The notes beneath the pieces are model-generated. The model saw nothing but the letters and a program-made list of their open reading frames with translations, was not told the origin of the DNA and did not search any database. A program made the position numbers and the translations under genes. A stretch of 64,000 nucleotides of DNA from Thermovorax subterraneus (GTDB lineage: Bacteria; Bacillota; Thermosediminibacteria; Thermosediminibacterales; Thermosediminibacteraceae). The stretch lies in the NCBI GenBank assembly GCA_021608145.1, contig JAKIHM010000004.1, positions 81,556 to 145,555 on the forward strand, given 5' to 3'. Positions 18,309 through 28,646 of the stretch are shown one piece after another (position 1 is the stretch's first letter; every line of letters starts with the position of its first letter).

Positions 18309-18743
18309 TTGAACAAGGTTATATTGATTGGGAGATTGACCAAGGACCCCGAATTGCGGTTCACCCCTGCTAATGGAGTCGCGGTGACTACTTTTACATT
18401 AGCCGTTGACAGGCCTTTCCTAAACCAAAAGGGAGAGAGGGAAACGGACTTCATCCCCGTTGTGGTGTGGAGGAAATTGGCGGAAACCTGTGCCAATAAC
18501 CTCAAGAAAGGCCGTCTTGTGGGCGTGTCGGGCAGGCTTCAGGTGAGGTCCTACGACACTCCTGGAGGTCAGCGCAGGTACGTAACCGAAGTAGTTGCCG
18601 ATGAAGTGCAGTTTCTAGACAGGCCGAAAGCTGTAGAACAAGATACCGTCTTGGGTGATAACAACGAGGGGATCGGAGATATAGATTTCGATTTCGATTT
18701 TGATGATGAAAACTTAAGTGAAGGGGACGATGTACCTTTTTAA
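18309..18743 (+). CDS. ssb: Single-stranded DNA-binding protein
   Basis: OB-fold SSB of about 144 residues: [19 protein letters not shown] at the N-terminus, an acidic tail (DFDFDFDDE) and the partner-binding tip DDVPF. TTG 18309 gives the canonical N-terminus and is well spaced from AAAGGGG. GTG 18300 would add three residues. It is encoded between the S6 and S18 genes as in most Firmicutes. Confidence 0.95.
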   Translation: MNKVILIGRLTKDPELRFTPANGVAVTTFTLAVDRPFLNQKGERETDFIPVVVWRKLAETCANNLKKGRLVGVSGRLQVRSYDTPGGQRRYVTEVVADEVQFLDRPKAVEQDTVLGDNNEGIGDIDFDFDFDDENLSEGDDVPF

Positions 18744-18761
18744 GGAAAAGGAGGGAAAGCG

Positions 18762-18986
18762 TTGAAGTCCAAGAAGAACAAGAAGAAAAAGGTCTGCAGT
18801 TTTTGCGTGGATAAAATAGATTATGTCGACTACAAGGATGTGGCGAGGCTCAAGAAATTTATAACCGAGCGGGCTAAAATTCTGCCCCGGCGTATAACTG
18901 GCAATTGCGCAAGACACCAGAGACAGCTTACGGTTGCTATAAAAAGAGCTCGCAACATGGCACTTTTGCCATTTACGACTGAATAG
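18762..18986 (+). CDS. rpsR: 30S ribosomal protein S18
   Basis: A 74-residue S18 with [18 protein letters not shown] and [17 protein letters not shown]. The N-terminal CSFC and the NC motif leave the zinc-type cysteines in place. TTG start after GAGGGAAAGCG. It closes the operon before a terminator. Confidence 0.95.
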   Translation: MKSKKNKKKKVCSFCVDKIDYVDYKDVARLKKFITERAKILPRRITGNCARHQRQLTVAIKRARNMALLPFTTE

Positions 18987-19010
18987 GGAGGGGTAACCCC
19001 TCTCTTTTTT
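18986..19010 (+). terminator. Intrinsic terminator after rpsR
   Basis: GGGAGGGG (18986-18993), loop TAA, CCCCTCTC (18997-19004), then TTTTTT. The stem begins in the rpsR stop codon. Confidence 0.85.
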
Positions 19011-19030
19011 ATAGAAGCGAGGAGGGAAAA

Positions 19031-19972
19031 ATGCACCGCTATAGTACGAAGGCCATTGTTGAAGGGGCACTGCTTTCGGCTATAACAGTTATACTAAGCT
19101 TCTTTTCGATGTACGTTCCGGGGGTAGGGCTATTGGCCGATTTAGTGCTCCCGGTGCCGGTGATAATCCTTGGAATGAAGCACGGGCTCAGTGTAAGCTT
19201 ACTTTCTGTGTTGGTTTCAGGTGCCGTCATTGCCGCGTTTTCAGGACCTATCAGGGCGATAACTGGAGTTTTGAGTTTCGGGCTGGTGGGGATGGGCATG
19301 GGCTGGGCCTTAAAAAGAAAATACTCTCCATTTAAAGTTTTCGCCGTGGGTGCTGGTGCTTCGTTAGTATCGAATATTGCCCTTTTCATGCTTTCGCTGG
19401 CAATAATGGGCATCAATCCATTTTTGCAGGAGATAGAAATATACAGGGAAAGCCTTAATTCCGCGGCGAAAGTTTACAGCCGCATGGGCATTAACCCCGA
19501 AGCCGTGAAGCCAACCTTGGAGCTGTACGGGAAGATATTAGACTTGATGCCGCTATTGATACCGGCGATGTTAGTTTTGGCTTCGGTGAGCAGTTCGTTT
19601 TTAAGCTTTCATATTTCAAAAATGATTTTGAGGCGCCTGGGCTACGGCATGGAGGATTTTCCTCCATTTTGGCAGTGGAGAATGCCTCCCTACACCCTGT
19701 TTTTGTTCCTACTGGCGCAGCTGTTCATCCTGATGGAATCTTACTGGCCGGTGGGAATTTTAAAACAAATCGGACTCAACCTTCAGATGATTTTTACCTT
19801 CGCGTTTTTTATCCAGGGGCTTGCCGTTCTAGCTTTCTTCCTTGGGAAGTACAACGTTTCAAAAGTTTTGAGGGTTTTTGTAATTCTATTTCTCTTCTCC
19901 AATCCCTTTATGGCCCAGTTGATTTTCCTTCTCGGAATGATAGATACGGCATTCAATTTTCGCAGATTGTGA
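19031..19972 (+). CDS. yybS: YybS family membrane protein (DUF2232)
   Basis: A 313-residue protein with about eight membrane segments (ALLSAITVILSFFSMYVPGVG at the N-terminus), matching DUF2232/YybS. It lies directly before the c-di-AMP phosphodiesterase gene, the conserved Firmicute order yybS-gdpP-rplI-dnaB. Some relatives resemble ECF-transporter S subunits. Function is not established. GCGAGGAGGG precedes ATG. Confidence 0.88.
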   Translation: MHRYSTKAIVEGALLSAITVILSFFSMYVPGVGLLADLVLPVPVIILGMKHGLSVSLLSVLVSGAVIAAFSGPIRAITGVLSFGLVGMGMGWALKRKYSPFKVFAVGAGASLVSNIALFMLSLAIMGINPFLQEIEIYRESLNSAAKVYSRMGINPEAVKPTLELYGKILDLMPLLIPAMLVLASVSSSFLSFHISKMILRRLGYGMEDFPPFWQWRMPPYTLFLFLLAQLFILMESYWPVGILKQIGLNLQMIFTFAFFIQGLAVLAFFLGKYNVSKVLRVFVILFLFSNPFMAQLIFLLGMIDTAFNFRRL

Positions 19973-19986
19973 TGGCGGGGAAAGAT

Positions 19987-21660
19987 ATGCAAAGACATTT
20001 CGACTTCATTAAAAAAAACAGCCTCTTCCTGGCAATTATAATATTTCAGCTTTTTGCAGCGGCTTTGATAAACCCTAAGATTGCGTTAGGGTTGGGAGCC
20101 ATTATTTTCTTGGTTTTAATCGGAGCCTACATTTTTTCTAAAAAGAAATTGGAAAAGGAAAGAGAAAAACTCGAAGAGGCAAAGGAAAAGCCCTTTGAAT
20201 TCCCGGCAAAATCCGGTGTGGCTATTATGTACATTCAGATTGATAATTATGACGAAGTTTTGGCTGCCACACCAGAAGAAAACAGGCCGGAGCTTCTTGC
20301 AAGAATTGACAAGACCATAACTCAATGGGTTCAAAGCTATGAAGGATTTATAAAAAAGTTTGACGATGATAAGTTCTTATCTGCGGTAACTGCAGAAAAA
20401 TTCCACCAAATTGAAGAAAATAAATTCAATATCCTCGAGAAAATAAAGGAGATAAAGACTCCCAATGCGCTTTCCGTCACTTTGAGCATAGGTGCATCTT
20501 ACGGTAAAGACAGTCTCCTCGAACTGAACAGGATGGCGCAAAACGCACTGGAACTATGCCTGGGTAGGGGAGGAGACCAGGCAGTAGTAAAAGCTGAAGG
20601 CAAGACTTATTTTTACGGCGGCAGGACGAAGGAAGTGGAAAAATACACTAGAGTGAGGGCACGGGTCATAGCCCATGCCCTTCGCGATTTGATAGAAGAG
20701 GCAGATAAGGTGCTTGTGTTGGGACACATATTCCTCGACATGGATGCCCTGGGCGCCGGTATCGGTATGGTAAAAGCTGCAAGGTGCCTAAAAAAGGAAG
20801 GGTATTTTGTCTTATCTCCCAATCAGGGCCATTCGGTAGAGGCACTTTTAAAGCTTTTATATGAAGACGATGAAACGCAAAGGTATTTTATGCCAGAGAA
20901 AGAAGCCTTAAAAGTTCAAACCAGGGATACTTTGGTGGTTATAGTAGACACTCATAAGCCCTCCTTCTGTTATTCCCAGAAAATCTTACAGCGGGCTGAA
21001 AAGGTGGTTTTGATCGACCACCACCGGCGGGGGGAAGAGTTTATCGACAAGGCTATTCTTGTTTATCTTGAGCCGTACGCGTCATCTACCAGTGAAATGG
21101 TGACCGAAATGATCCAGTATATGGGTGAAGAGATAAAATTAAGTCCCCGGGAAGCAACAGCCCTTTTGGCCGGCATAAGTGTGGATACCAGAAATTTTTC
21201 GTTTAAAACAGGGGTCAGAACCTTTGACGCGGCTTCTTATTTAAAAAGGCACGGTGCAGATCCGACGCTGGTATTCAAACTGTTTCAGGAGGACGTAGGA
21301 GAATTTCATAAAAGGGCAGAAGTAGTAAAGCGAATGCAGATTCTTCCTGGTAACATTGCCCTGTCTTATTACGATAAAAAATGCGAAAACCCTCGCCTTA
21401 CCGCAGCCCATGCCGCTAACGCGCTCCTTGAGATAAAAGGCGTTCACGCTGCTTTTGTACTTGTACCATTTGAGGATGGTGTGGCCATTAGTGGCAGGTC
21501 CTTAGGGGAAATTAATGTCCAGAGGATCTTGGAAAAACTGGGCGGGGGAGGGCATTTGACTGTGGCCGGTGCCCAGATTTCCAATGTGACGGTGGAAGAT
21601 GCGATGAAACGATTAAAGGAGGCCATAGATGAATTCTTGAAAGAGGGGGATGTGAGTTGA
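19987..21660 (+). CDS. gdpP: GdpP/YybT-type c-di-AMP phosphodiesterase, apparently lacking the PAS domain
   Basis: Membrane phosphodiesterase hydrolysing c-di-AMP. About 557 residues: two transmembrane helices (about 12-52), a degenerate GGDEF domain starting near residue 72 ([15 protein letters not shown]), a DHH domain ([30 protein letters not shown]) and DHHA1 ([13 protein letters not shown]). Bacillus GdpP is about 659 residues with a heme-binding PAS between membrane and GGDEF; only about 20 residues lie there in this protein. ATG 19987 is chosen for GGCGGGGA upstream. ATG 19972 overlaps the yybS stop. A longer upstream open frame is out-of-frame yybS. Confidence 0.88.
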   Translation: MQRHFDFIKKNSLFLAIIIFQLFAAALINPKIALGLGAIIFLVLIGAYIFSKKKLEKEREKLEEAKEKPFEFPAKSGVAIMYIQIDNYDEVLAATPEENRPELLARIDKTITQWVQSYEGFIKKFDDDKFLSAVTAEKFHQIEENKFNILEKIKEIKTPNALSVTLSIGASYGKDSLLELNRMAQNALELCLGRGGDQAVVKAEGKTYFYGGRTKEVEKYTRVRARVIAHALRDLIEEADKVLVLGHIFLDMDALGAGIGMVKAARCLKKEGYFVLSPNQGHSVEALLKLLYEDDETQRYFMPEKEALKVQTRDTLVVIVDTHKPSFCYSQKILQRAEKVVLIDHHRRGEEFIDKAILVYLEPYASSTSEMVTEMIQYMGEEIKLSPREATALLAGISVDTRNFSFKTGVRTFDAASYLKRHGADPTLVFKLFQEDVGEFHKRAEVVKRMQILPGNIALSYYDKKCENPRLTAAHAANALLEIKGVHAAFVLVPFEDGVAISGRSLGEINVQRILEKLGGGGHLTVAGAQISNVTVEDAMKRLKEAIDEFLKEGDVS

Positions 21661-22103
21661 AGGTAATACTCCTTCAGGACGTAAAAACCCTTGGTAAAAA
21701 AGGAGACCTTGTAAATGTCGCCGATGGATATGCCAGGAATTTTCTTTTCCCCAAAAACTTGGCCGTTGAAGCAACCCCTGGAAACCTGGCAAAATTAGAA
21801 GAAGAAAAAAAAGCAAAGGAGAAGAAGCTTGCAAGGCAAAAGATGGAAGCCGAAGAAATGGCCGATAAAATTAAAAAATGCAGTGTGATGTTAAAGGTAA
21901 AAGCGGGGGCCCAGGGGAAACTGTATGGTTCCATAAATTCGAAAAACATAGCTGATGCTTTAAAGGAGCAATACGGCATTGATATAGACAAAAGAAAGAT
22001 TCAGCTAGACGAACCCATTAAGGCCTTTGGAAGTTATGAAGTCCCGGTTAAACTTCATCCCGAAGTCGAGGCAAAGCTTGTCGTAAGAGTAGTCGAAGGG
22101 TGA
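21657..22103 (+). CDS. rplI: 50S ribosomal protein L9
   Basis: A 148-residue L9: [30 protein letters not shown] is represented, with the N-terminal rRNA-binding domain, long central helix (about 45-75) and C-terminal domain. The TTG start overlaps the gdpP stop codon. dnaB follows directly. Confidence 0.95.
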   Translation: MKVILLQDVKTLGKKGDLVNVADGYARNFLFPKNLAVEATPGNLAKLEEEKKAKEKKLARQKMEAEEMADKIKKCSVMLKVKAGAQGKLYGSINSKNIADALKEQYGIDIDKRKIQLDEPIKAFGSYEVPVKLHPEVEAKLVVRVVEG

Positions 22104-22108
22104 TATAT

Positions 22109-23464
22109 ATGAGCCTTACAGCACCCAAAGTTCCTCCGCACAGCGTTGAAGCGGAACAGTCGGTTTTAGGCTCTATGCTCCTTTCAAAAGAGGCCATATA
22201 CGTGGCGCTAGAGCGCTTGAAAAGCGAGGATTTTTACCTGGAAGCCCATCGGACGATTTTCGATATCATAGCGGAATTGCACGAAAGCAGGGAACCGGTG
22301 GACTTAATTACGGTCACCGAAACCTTGAGAAACAGAAAGATGTTAGAAAGTGTGGGCGGTGTCACCTATCTTACAACCCTCACCGAAGTAGTGCCCACAC
22401 CGGCCAATATTGCCCAGTACTGCAAGATAGTCGAAGAAAAGGCTTTGCTCCGCCGGCTGTTGGAAGCCACGTCAAAAATACTTTCAATGGCCTATGAACC
22501 AAGGGAAGATGTGGAAGAGCTTCTGGATGAAGCAGAACGCAGGATTTTCGCCATCGTCCAGAAAAGAAGAGTGGACAACTTCCATCACATAAAAGACGTA
22601 CTTCTTGCTACCTTCGAGCGCATCGAACAGCTTTATAATTCCAAAGGCGGGATAACCGGTGTGCCCACGGGGTTTCCCGACCTGGATGCTATGACTTCGG
22701 GCCTGCAGCCTTCCGACCTCATCCTGGTGGCGGCAAGGCCCAGCATGGGTAAAACCGCTTTTGCCTTGAACATAGCCCAGAACGCTGCAATAAGGCATAG
22801 AATACCTGTTGCGATTTTCAGCCTTGAAATGTCGAAGGAGCAGCTGGTACAGAGGATGCTTTGCGCTGAATCCAATGTGGACAGCCATAAGCTCCGCACC
22901 GGGAGGCTGGAAGAAGACGACTGGCCAAGACTTGCGAGAGCTATGGGACCTTTGTCGGAAGCCCCTATTTATATTGACGATACGCCGGGCATCACCTGCC
23001 TGGAGATAAGGGCAAAAGCGCGCAGGCTTAAAGCGGAAAAAGGTCTGGGGCTGGTGGTTATAGACTATCTTCAGCTGATAGCGGGCAGGGGCCAGTCTGA
23101 AAATCGGCAGCAGGAAATTTCGGAAATCTCAAGGTCATTAAAAGCTCTGGCAAGAGAATTGAATGTGCCGGTGCTGGCTCTATCCCAGCTTTCAAGGGCA
23201 CCGGATGTAAGGTCCGACCATAGACCGGTGCTCAGCGACTTGAGGGAATCGGGTAGCCAGGAGCAGGATTCGGATTTGGTGGCGTTTCTCTACAGGGAAG
23301 ATTATTACAATCCCAATACGGACAGAAAAAATATAGCCGAGGTCATAATAGCAAAACAGAGAAACGGCCCCACCGGGAAGGTGGAACTGCTATGGCTTTC
23401 CCAGTACACCAAGTTCGTGAGCATCGAAAAGTACCGCCAGAGCGAAGAGGCGAGGTACGCTTAA
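22109..23464 (+). CDS. dnaB: Replicative DNA helicase DnaB (DnaC of Bacillus)
   Basis: Hexameric 5'-3' replicative helicase, about 451 residues. The N-terminal domain begins PPHSVEAEQSVLGSML. The RecA-like domain has Walker A AARPSMGKTAFALN (about 205-218), Walker B VVIDYLQLI and QEISEISRSLKALA. No intein is present. ATG 22109 is chosen; a GTG at 22100 overlaps the rplI stop. Confidence 0.96.
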   Translation: MSLTAPKVPPHSVEAEQSVLGSMLLSKEAIYVALERLKSEDFYLEAHRTIFDIIAELHESREPVDLITVTETLRNRKMLESVGGVTYLTTLTEVVPTPANIAQYCKIVEEKALLRRLLEATSKILSMAYEPREDVEELLDEAERRIFAIVQKRRVDNFHHIKDVLLATFERIEQLYNSKGGITGVPTGFPDLDAMTSGLQPSDLILVAARPSMGKTAFALNIAQNAAIRHRIPVAIFSLEMSKEQLVQRMLCAESNVDSHKLRTGRLEEDDWPRLARAMGPLSEAPIYIDDTPGITCLEIRAKARRLKAEKGLGLVVIDYLQLIAGRGQSENRQQEISEISRSLKALARELNVPVLALSQLSRAPDVRSDHRPVLSDLRESGSQEQDSDLVAFLYREDYYNPNTDRKNIAEVIIAKQRNGPTGKVELLWLSQYTKFVSIEKYRQSEEARYA

Positions 23465-23483
23465 TCACGGGGAGGAAGGCGCA

Positions 23484-24191
23484 TTGCCTGAAAAGGAAGA
23501 TTTGAATCCGGAGCTCGAGGAGATTTTAAAGAAAGTTTATATATTTTCCGAGCTTTCTGACGAAGAGCTTGCAAAGGTAAAGAGACTAGTTAATACCAAA
23601 AATTACAAAAAAGGTACCGTCATTTTTTTTGAAGGAGACCCTGGGGAAGCGGTGTACTTTGTAAAATCCGGCAAAGTCAAGGTGTATAAAGGCGACGACG
23701 AAGGAAGGGAATATATTTTGCATATTTTCGGGGAGGGGGATGTGTTCGCTGAAGTGGTGCTCTTGGGCGGAGGAACTTATCCCGCAACGGCCGAGGCTGT
23801 GGAAGACTCCGTTGTGGGCTTTATAAAAAACGATGATTTAGAAAGTTTTATTAAAAAAAGTCCCGACCTTGCCATAAAGATCATAAGGATAATGGCTGCA
23901 AGGCTGAGGGATTCCCAGGAGAAGATAAAAGACCTTGCTTTGAAGGATACTTACGATCGCACGGCCTGTATGCTTCACAAGATATCCTTGGATTACGGCC
24001 AGAGGACATCCCGGGGCATTGAGATTGACCTTCCAGTTACGAGGCAAGAACTGGCAGCTTTGGTTGGTACTTCTAGAGAAACGGTGACGAGAATTTTAAG
24101 TCAGATGAAAAAGGACGGCATTATAGATATAGACAGGCAAAAAATCATAGTGCTGGACGAAAGAAAATTGATGAGATGTAGAAAAGATTGA
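23484..24191 (+). CDS. Crp/Fnr family transcriptional regulator
   Basis: A 235-residue regulator: cyclic-nucleotide-binding-like beta barrel (about 20-130, EGDPGEAVYFVKSGKVKVYK), dimer helix, and HTH (VTRQELAALVGTSRETVTRILSQM). The N-terminal cysteine cluster of FNR is absent, so it does not look like an Fe-S oxygen sensor. The effector is unknown. TTG start after GGGGAGGAAGG. It is at the end of the dnaB operon, with a strong terminator after it. Confidence 0.88.
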   Translation: MPEKEDLNPELEEILKKVYIFSELSDEELAKVKRLVNTKNYKKGTVIFFEGDPGEAVYFVKSGKVKVYKGDDEGREYILHIFGEGDVFAEVVLLGGGTYPATAEAVEDSVVGFIKNDDLESFIKKSPDLAIKIIRIMAARLRDSQEKIKDLALKDTYDRTACMLHKISLDYGQRTSRGIEIDLPVTRQELAALVGTSRETVTRILSQMKKDGIIDIDRQKIIVLDERKLMRCRKD

Positions 24192-24195
24192 GCTT

Positions 24196-24219
24196 GCGCG
24201 GCTTTTCGCCGCGCTTTTT
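24196..24219 (+). terminator. Intrinsic terminator after crp-family gene
   Basis: GCGCGGC (24196-24202), loop TTTTC, GCCGCGC (24208-24214), TTTTT. Confidence 0.9.
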
Positions 24220-24316
24220 AAGTTGTTTTGCGTGCATTTTCAAGAATGATATAACCATCATACGGATGTATCCGAATAATAATAGATAATAATTATAAAA
24301 ATATACGCATAAAAAA

Positions 24317-24345
24317 TTGACATTCATACTGTTCTCTGCTATTAT
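24317..24345 (+). promoter_or_regulatory. SigA-type promoter for the flavoprotein-purA unit
   Basis: TTGACA (24317-24322), 17 bases, TATTAT (24340-24345). It is about 100 bases before the next gene. The rest of 24220-24443 is AT-rich with no gene visible. Confidence 0.75.
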
Positions 24346-24443
24346 TATTTAGGTTAAAGTATATTAATATTTCATCGTTGTGAGAATAATATTTTTTAAT
24401 GTGTTGCCTTTTTTAATTTATTATTGTCAGGTGGTGTGGTAAG

Positions 24444-25832
24444 ATGCCAAGACATTACGATGTGATAATAATAGGGGCTGGGCCAGCCGGAATTTTCACC
24501 GCCTTGGAACTGGTGGACAAAGGTGGAGACCTTAACATTTTGATTCTCGAGAAAGGCAAGGACATTGAGGCAAGACTCTGTCCTTCTAAAGAGAAGAAAG
24601 TAAAATGCTTGAATTGCGATCCATGCTCTATAGTGAACGGTTGGGGAGGAGCGGGAGCTTTTAGCGACGGCAAGCTGACTTTAACTACCGAATTTGGCGG
24701 ATGGCTCGACGAGTACATCCCAAAAGAGCAGGTGGCAGAGCTCATAGGTTATGTGGACAGGATATTTTTGAGCTTCGGTGCCACCGAAATAGTTCACGGA
24801 ACCGATCAGGAGAAAGTAAAAAAATTGCAACAAAAGGCAGCGACGGCCGATTTGAGACTGATTCCTGCCAGAATAAAGCACCTGGGTACCGAAAAATGTT
24901 GGAACATTTTGAGAGAAATGAGAAAATATCTGGACGGCAAGGTGGATATAAAGACAACGACGGCTGTTAAGACGATCCTTGTCCGGGATGGAGCTGTTTA
25001 CGGTGTAGTAACGGAAAAAGGTGATGAATACACAGCTGATTTCGTTGTGGCGGTGCCGGGGAGGGAAGGAGCCGAGTGGTTTGCTAAAGAAGCCCAGCGC
25101 CTTGGACTCGATATGGCGATGAACCCCGTCGATATAGGAGTCAGGGTGGAAGTTCCGGCTGTTGTGATGGAGCCTCTGACGGACGTGGTTTACGAGTCGA
25201 AATTGGTGTACTATTCCAAGTCCTTCGACGACAAGGTGAGGACTTTTTGCATGAATCCTTACGGCGAGGTGGTAATAGAAAACAACAGCGGACTTATCAC
25301 CGTTAACGGCCACAGCTACGCCGACAGGAAAACCGAAAACACAAATTTTGCGCTGCTTGTCAGCAAGACTTTCACGCATCCCTTTAAAGAACCTATTTCC
25401 TACGGAAAGTATATTGCCACATTAGCAAACATGCTGGGGGGCGGGGTGCTGGTTCAGAGATTGGGGGACTTTCTTGCCGGCAGGCGCTCTACCCCTGAGA
25501 GAATAAAACGGGGGCTGGTTGAGCCCACGCTGAAGGAAGCAACTCCGGGAGACTTGAGCCTGGTATTTCCTTACAGGCACATGGTGAGCATACTTGAGAT
25601 GCTGCAGGCTATGGATAAATTGGTGCCGGGAGTATATTCCCATCATACTCTGCTTTACGGAGTAGAGGTGAAATTTTACTCGGCAAGACCGGCCCTGAGC
25701 TCGAGCTTGGAAACCCAGATTAAAAACCTTTTTGCCGCTGGAGACGGGGCAGGTGTTACTAGGGGATTGGCACAGGCCTCGGTTTCCGGAATAATGGTGG
25801 CGAGGGAGATTCTAGACAGGAAATTGAATTGA
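24444..25832 (+). CDS. FAD-dependent NAD(P)H-type oxidoreductase (COG2509-like)
   Basis: A 462-residue flavoprotein. Dinucleotide-binding motif DVIIIGAGPAGIFTALEL is at the N-terminus, VNGWGGAGAFSDGKL at about 66-80, and LFAAGDGAGVTRGLAQAS with a second flavin contact at the C-terminus. A cysteine-rich stretch (CPSKEKKVKCLNCDPC, about 47-62) may bind a metal or Fe-S centre. The substrate is unknown. It resembles the uncharacterised dehydrogenases often found before purA in clostridia. Confidence 0.82.
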   Translation: MPRHYDVIIIGAGPAGIFTALELVDKGGDLNILILEKGKDIEARLCPSKEKKVKCLNCDPCSIVNGWGGAGAFSDGKLTLTTEFGGWLDEYIPKEQVAELIGYVDRIFLSFGATEIVHGTDQEKVKKLQQKAATADLRLIPARIKHLGTEKCWNILREMRKYLDGKVDIKTTTAVKTILVRDGAVYGVVTEKGDEYTADFVVAVPGREGAEWFAKEAQRLGLDMAMNPVDIGVRVEVPAVVMEPLTDVVYESKLVYYSKSFDDKVRTFCMNPYGEVVIENNSGLITVNGHSYADRKTENTNFALLVSKTFTHPFKEPISYGKYIATLANMLGGGVLVQRLGDFLAGRRSTPERIKRGLVEPTLKEATPGDLSLVFPYRHMVSILEMLQAMDKLVPGVYSHHTLLYGVEVKFYSARPALSSSLETQIKNLFAAGDGAGVTRGLAQASVSGIMVAREILDRKLN

Positions 25833-25844
25833 AGCCCACGATAA

Positions 25845-27143
<1,299 letters not shown>

Positions 27144-27161
27144 TGTGGAATTTTTAGGGGG

Positions 27162-27190
27162 TTGACATATTCGCCTTTTTATAGTAGTAT
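27162..27190 (+). promoter_or_regulatory. Promoter of the tRNA-Lys/tRNA-Glu genes
   Basis: TTGACA (27162-27167), 17 bases, TAGTAT (27185-27190), ending about 36 bases before tRNA-Lys. Confidence 0.8.
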
Positions 27191-27226
27191 ATATCTTGCT
27201 GTTTGCGTTAAAGCGCAATGCGCTGG

Positions 27227-27302
27227 GAGCCATTAGCTCAGTCGGTAGAGCACCTGACTTTTAATCAGGGTGTCCCGCGTTCGATTCGCGGATGGCTCAC
27301 CA
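27227..27302 (+). tRNA. tRNA-Lys (anticodon TTT)
   Basis: The acceptor GAGCCAT pairs with ATGGCTC (27292-27298). D-arm, anticodon stem CCTGA/TCAGG, loop CTTTTAA with TTT at 27260-27262, and T-arm CCGCG-TTCGATT-CGCGG are all present. CCA is encoded (27300-27302). Confidence 0.97.
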
Positions 27303-27309
27303 TCTTTGT

Positions 27310-27384
27310 GGCCCCGTGGTCAAGTGGTTAAGACACCGCTCTTTCAAGGCGGTAACAGGGGTTCGACTCCCCTCGGGGTCACCA
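27310..27384 (+). tRNA. tRNA-Glu (anticodon TTC)
   Basis: The acceptor GGCCCCG pairs with CGGGGTC (27374-27380, one G-U). The anticodon loop is CTTTCAA with TTC at 27343-27345, and the T-arm is AGGGG-TTCGACT-CCCCT. CCA is encoded. It lies seven bases after tRNA-Lys. Confidence 0.97.
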
Positions 27385-27398
27385 TTTTTATTTTTATC

Positions 27399-27427
27399 TT
27401 GACTTACCGTTTTAGCTTGGTTATAAT
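27399..27427 (+). promoter_or_regulatory. Promoter of tRNA-Gly
   Basis: TTGACT (27399-27404), 17 bases, TATAAT (27422-27427), between tRNA-Glu and tRNA-Gly, so the third tRNA has its own promoter. Confidence 0.75.
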
Positions 27428-27441
27428 TATAGTCAGGGCGG

Positions 27442-27516
27442 GCGGAAGTAGCTCAGGGGTAGAGCATCGGCTTCCCAAGCCGAGTGCCGCGGGTTCGAAT
27501 CCCGTCTTCCGCTCCA
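27442..27516 (+). tRNA. tRNA-Gly (anticodon CCC)
   Basis: The acceptor GCGGAAG pairs with CTTCCGC (27506-27512). Anticodon stem TCGGC/GCCGA, loop TTCCCAA with CCC at 27474-27476, T-arm CGGG-TTCGAAT-CCCG. CCA is encoded. Confidence 0.97.
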
Positions 27517-27547
27517 AACTTTGAAAAATCTGGCTTTCACGGACTTG

Positions 27548-27588
27548 CCCTCCCAAAAAGAGTCCGAAGTCTTTTGGGAGGGTTTTAT
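27548..27588 (+). terminator. Intrinsic terminator after the tRNA genes
   Basis: CCCTCCCAAAA (27548-27558) pairs with TTTTGGGAGGG (27572-27582), followed by TTTT. Confidence 0.88.
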
Positions 27589-27629
27589 TTATGCGTAAAT
27601 TGGTGAAGTTTAAAACATTTAAACGGATT

Positions 27630-27672
27630 AGCCCCGCCTCAGAAGTCCGATACCACTGAGGAGGGCTTTTAT
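27630..27672 (+). terminator. Second terminator-like hairpin before the chemoreceptor gene
   Basis: AGCCC and CCTCAG in 27630-27642 pair with CTGAGG and GGGCT in 27656-27667, with a small internal bulge, followed by TTTTATT. It may be a back-up terminator of the tRNA unit. Confidence 0.65.
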
Positions 27673-27761
27673 TATGCCTGCTGTAATAAACTAATTGAAA
27701 AAGCGCCAATTTCATAATAATATAAAATTAGCTAAAAGTCATAAAAGAGGGGAGAAGAAAA

Positions 27762-28586
27762 ATGCAGGACAAATCCATTTTAGATACCTTAGTAGAAGTT
27801 ACCCCGATTTTCATTAAGCTAATACCCTTTGACTGCAACATATCAATAACTGATACCGAGTCTTTCTTAGCAAACTTTTCTAATGGGGAATTTGACCTCA
27901 AACAGCAAGCCGGCAAAAAGATACCTGAGAATAGCGGAATAAAGAAAGTTTTAGCGACGGGGGAAATTCAAAGATATACGTTGCCGAAAGAAGTCTACGG
28001 TGTGCCTTTTAAATCCATATCTGTCCCAATAAAAGACGAGACGGGGAAGGTAATAGGGTGCATAGCCCTTGGGATGAGCCTAAAAAACCAGGAAAGGCTG
28101 GAGCAAGCCGTAAGGACATTGTCTGCTACCAGCGAAGAAGTGATGGCCTTTGCGGAAGAATTGGCCTCTTCGGCCGAGGAGCTTGCAAGACGCATGGAAG
28201 CTGTGGAAAAGATGAAAAGGGAAATGGAAGAACAGATAAATAGAACTGAAGAAATACTCACTTTTATCAAAAATATAGCAATGAATTCTAACATTCTTGG
28301 GATAAATGCTGCAATTGAGGCTGCCCGAGCAGGCAAAGAGGGAAAGGGTTTTAGCATTATAGCCAATGAAGTCCGAAAAATGGCGGAAAACAGTGCGGCT
28401 TCTGTGAAGAAAATAGAGATGATAGCCGAGGAGATGAAGCAAAAAATGTCAAGTATCAGCGAGGAAATCGGAAAAACTTTTGAACTTTCAAAGAATCAGG
28501 CGTCAACTTCTTCAGAAATTTCTAATGCAATTCAGGAATTGAATAAATTAGTAACAGACCTAGAAAATATTGCAAAGATCGTTTAA
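27762..28586 (+). CDS. Soluble methyl-accepting chemotaxis-type receptor
   Basis: A 274-residue protein without a membrane segment. The N-terminal half (about 1-105) looks like a PAS/sensor domain (VYGVPFKSISVPIKDETGKVIG). The C-terminal half is a short MCP signalling coiled coil with the hairpin tip NSNILGINAAIEAARAGKEG (about 178-197). The layout resembles short cytosolic receptors such as YfmS. No che genes are near. Terminators before it and DnaA-box-like sequence after it suggest an independent unit. GAGGGGAGAAGAAAA precedes ATG. Confidence 0.85.
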   Translation: MQDKSILDTLVEVTPIFIKLIPFDCNISITDTESFLANFSNGEFDLKQQAGKKIPENSGIKKVLATGEIQRYTLPKEVYGVPFKSISVPIKDETGKVIGCIALGMSLKNQERLEQAVRTLSATSEEVMAFAEELASSAEELARRMEAVEKMKREMEEQINRTEEILTFIKNIAMNSNILGINAAIEAARAGKEGKGFSIIANEVRKMAENSAASVKKIEMIAEEMKQKMSSISEEIGKTFELSKNQASTSSEISNAIQELNKLVTDLENIAKIV

Positions 28587-28597
28587 TCTAATGTCAA

Positions 28598-28637
28598 ATG
28601 TACACAACTGTGGATAATTTGTGGATTATGTGTACAT
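28598..28637. promoter_or_regulatory. Two adjacent DnaA-box sequences inside a 9-bp inverted repeat
   Basis: TGTGGATAA (28609-28617) is the exact complement of the DnaA box TTATCCACA. TGTGGATTA (28620-28628) differs by one base. They share orientation and are 11 bases apart. Flanking arms ATGTACACA (28598-28606) and TGTGTACAT (28629-28637) are perfect inverted repeats. Lies between the chemoreceptor and peptidase genes. Confidence 0.6.
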
Positions 28638-28646
28638 ACGACAGAA

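Noticed and set aside
22100..22110. TGATATATAT near the dnaB start as a further GntR operator
   Set aside because: Differs from the palindrome and coincides with the rplI/dnaB junction; no regulatory link.
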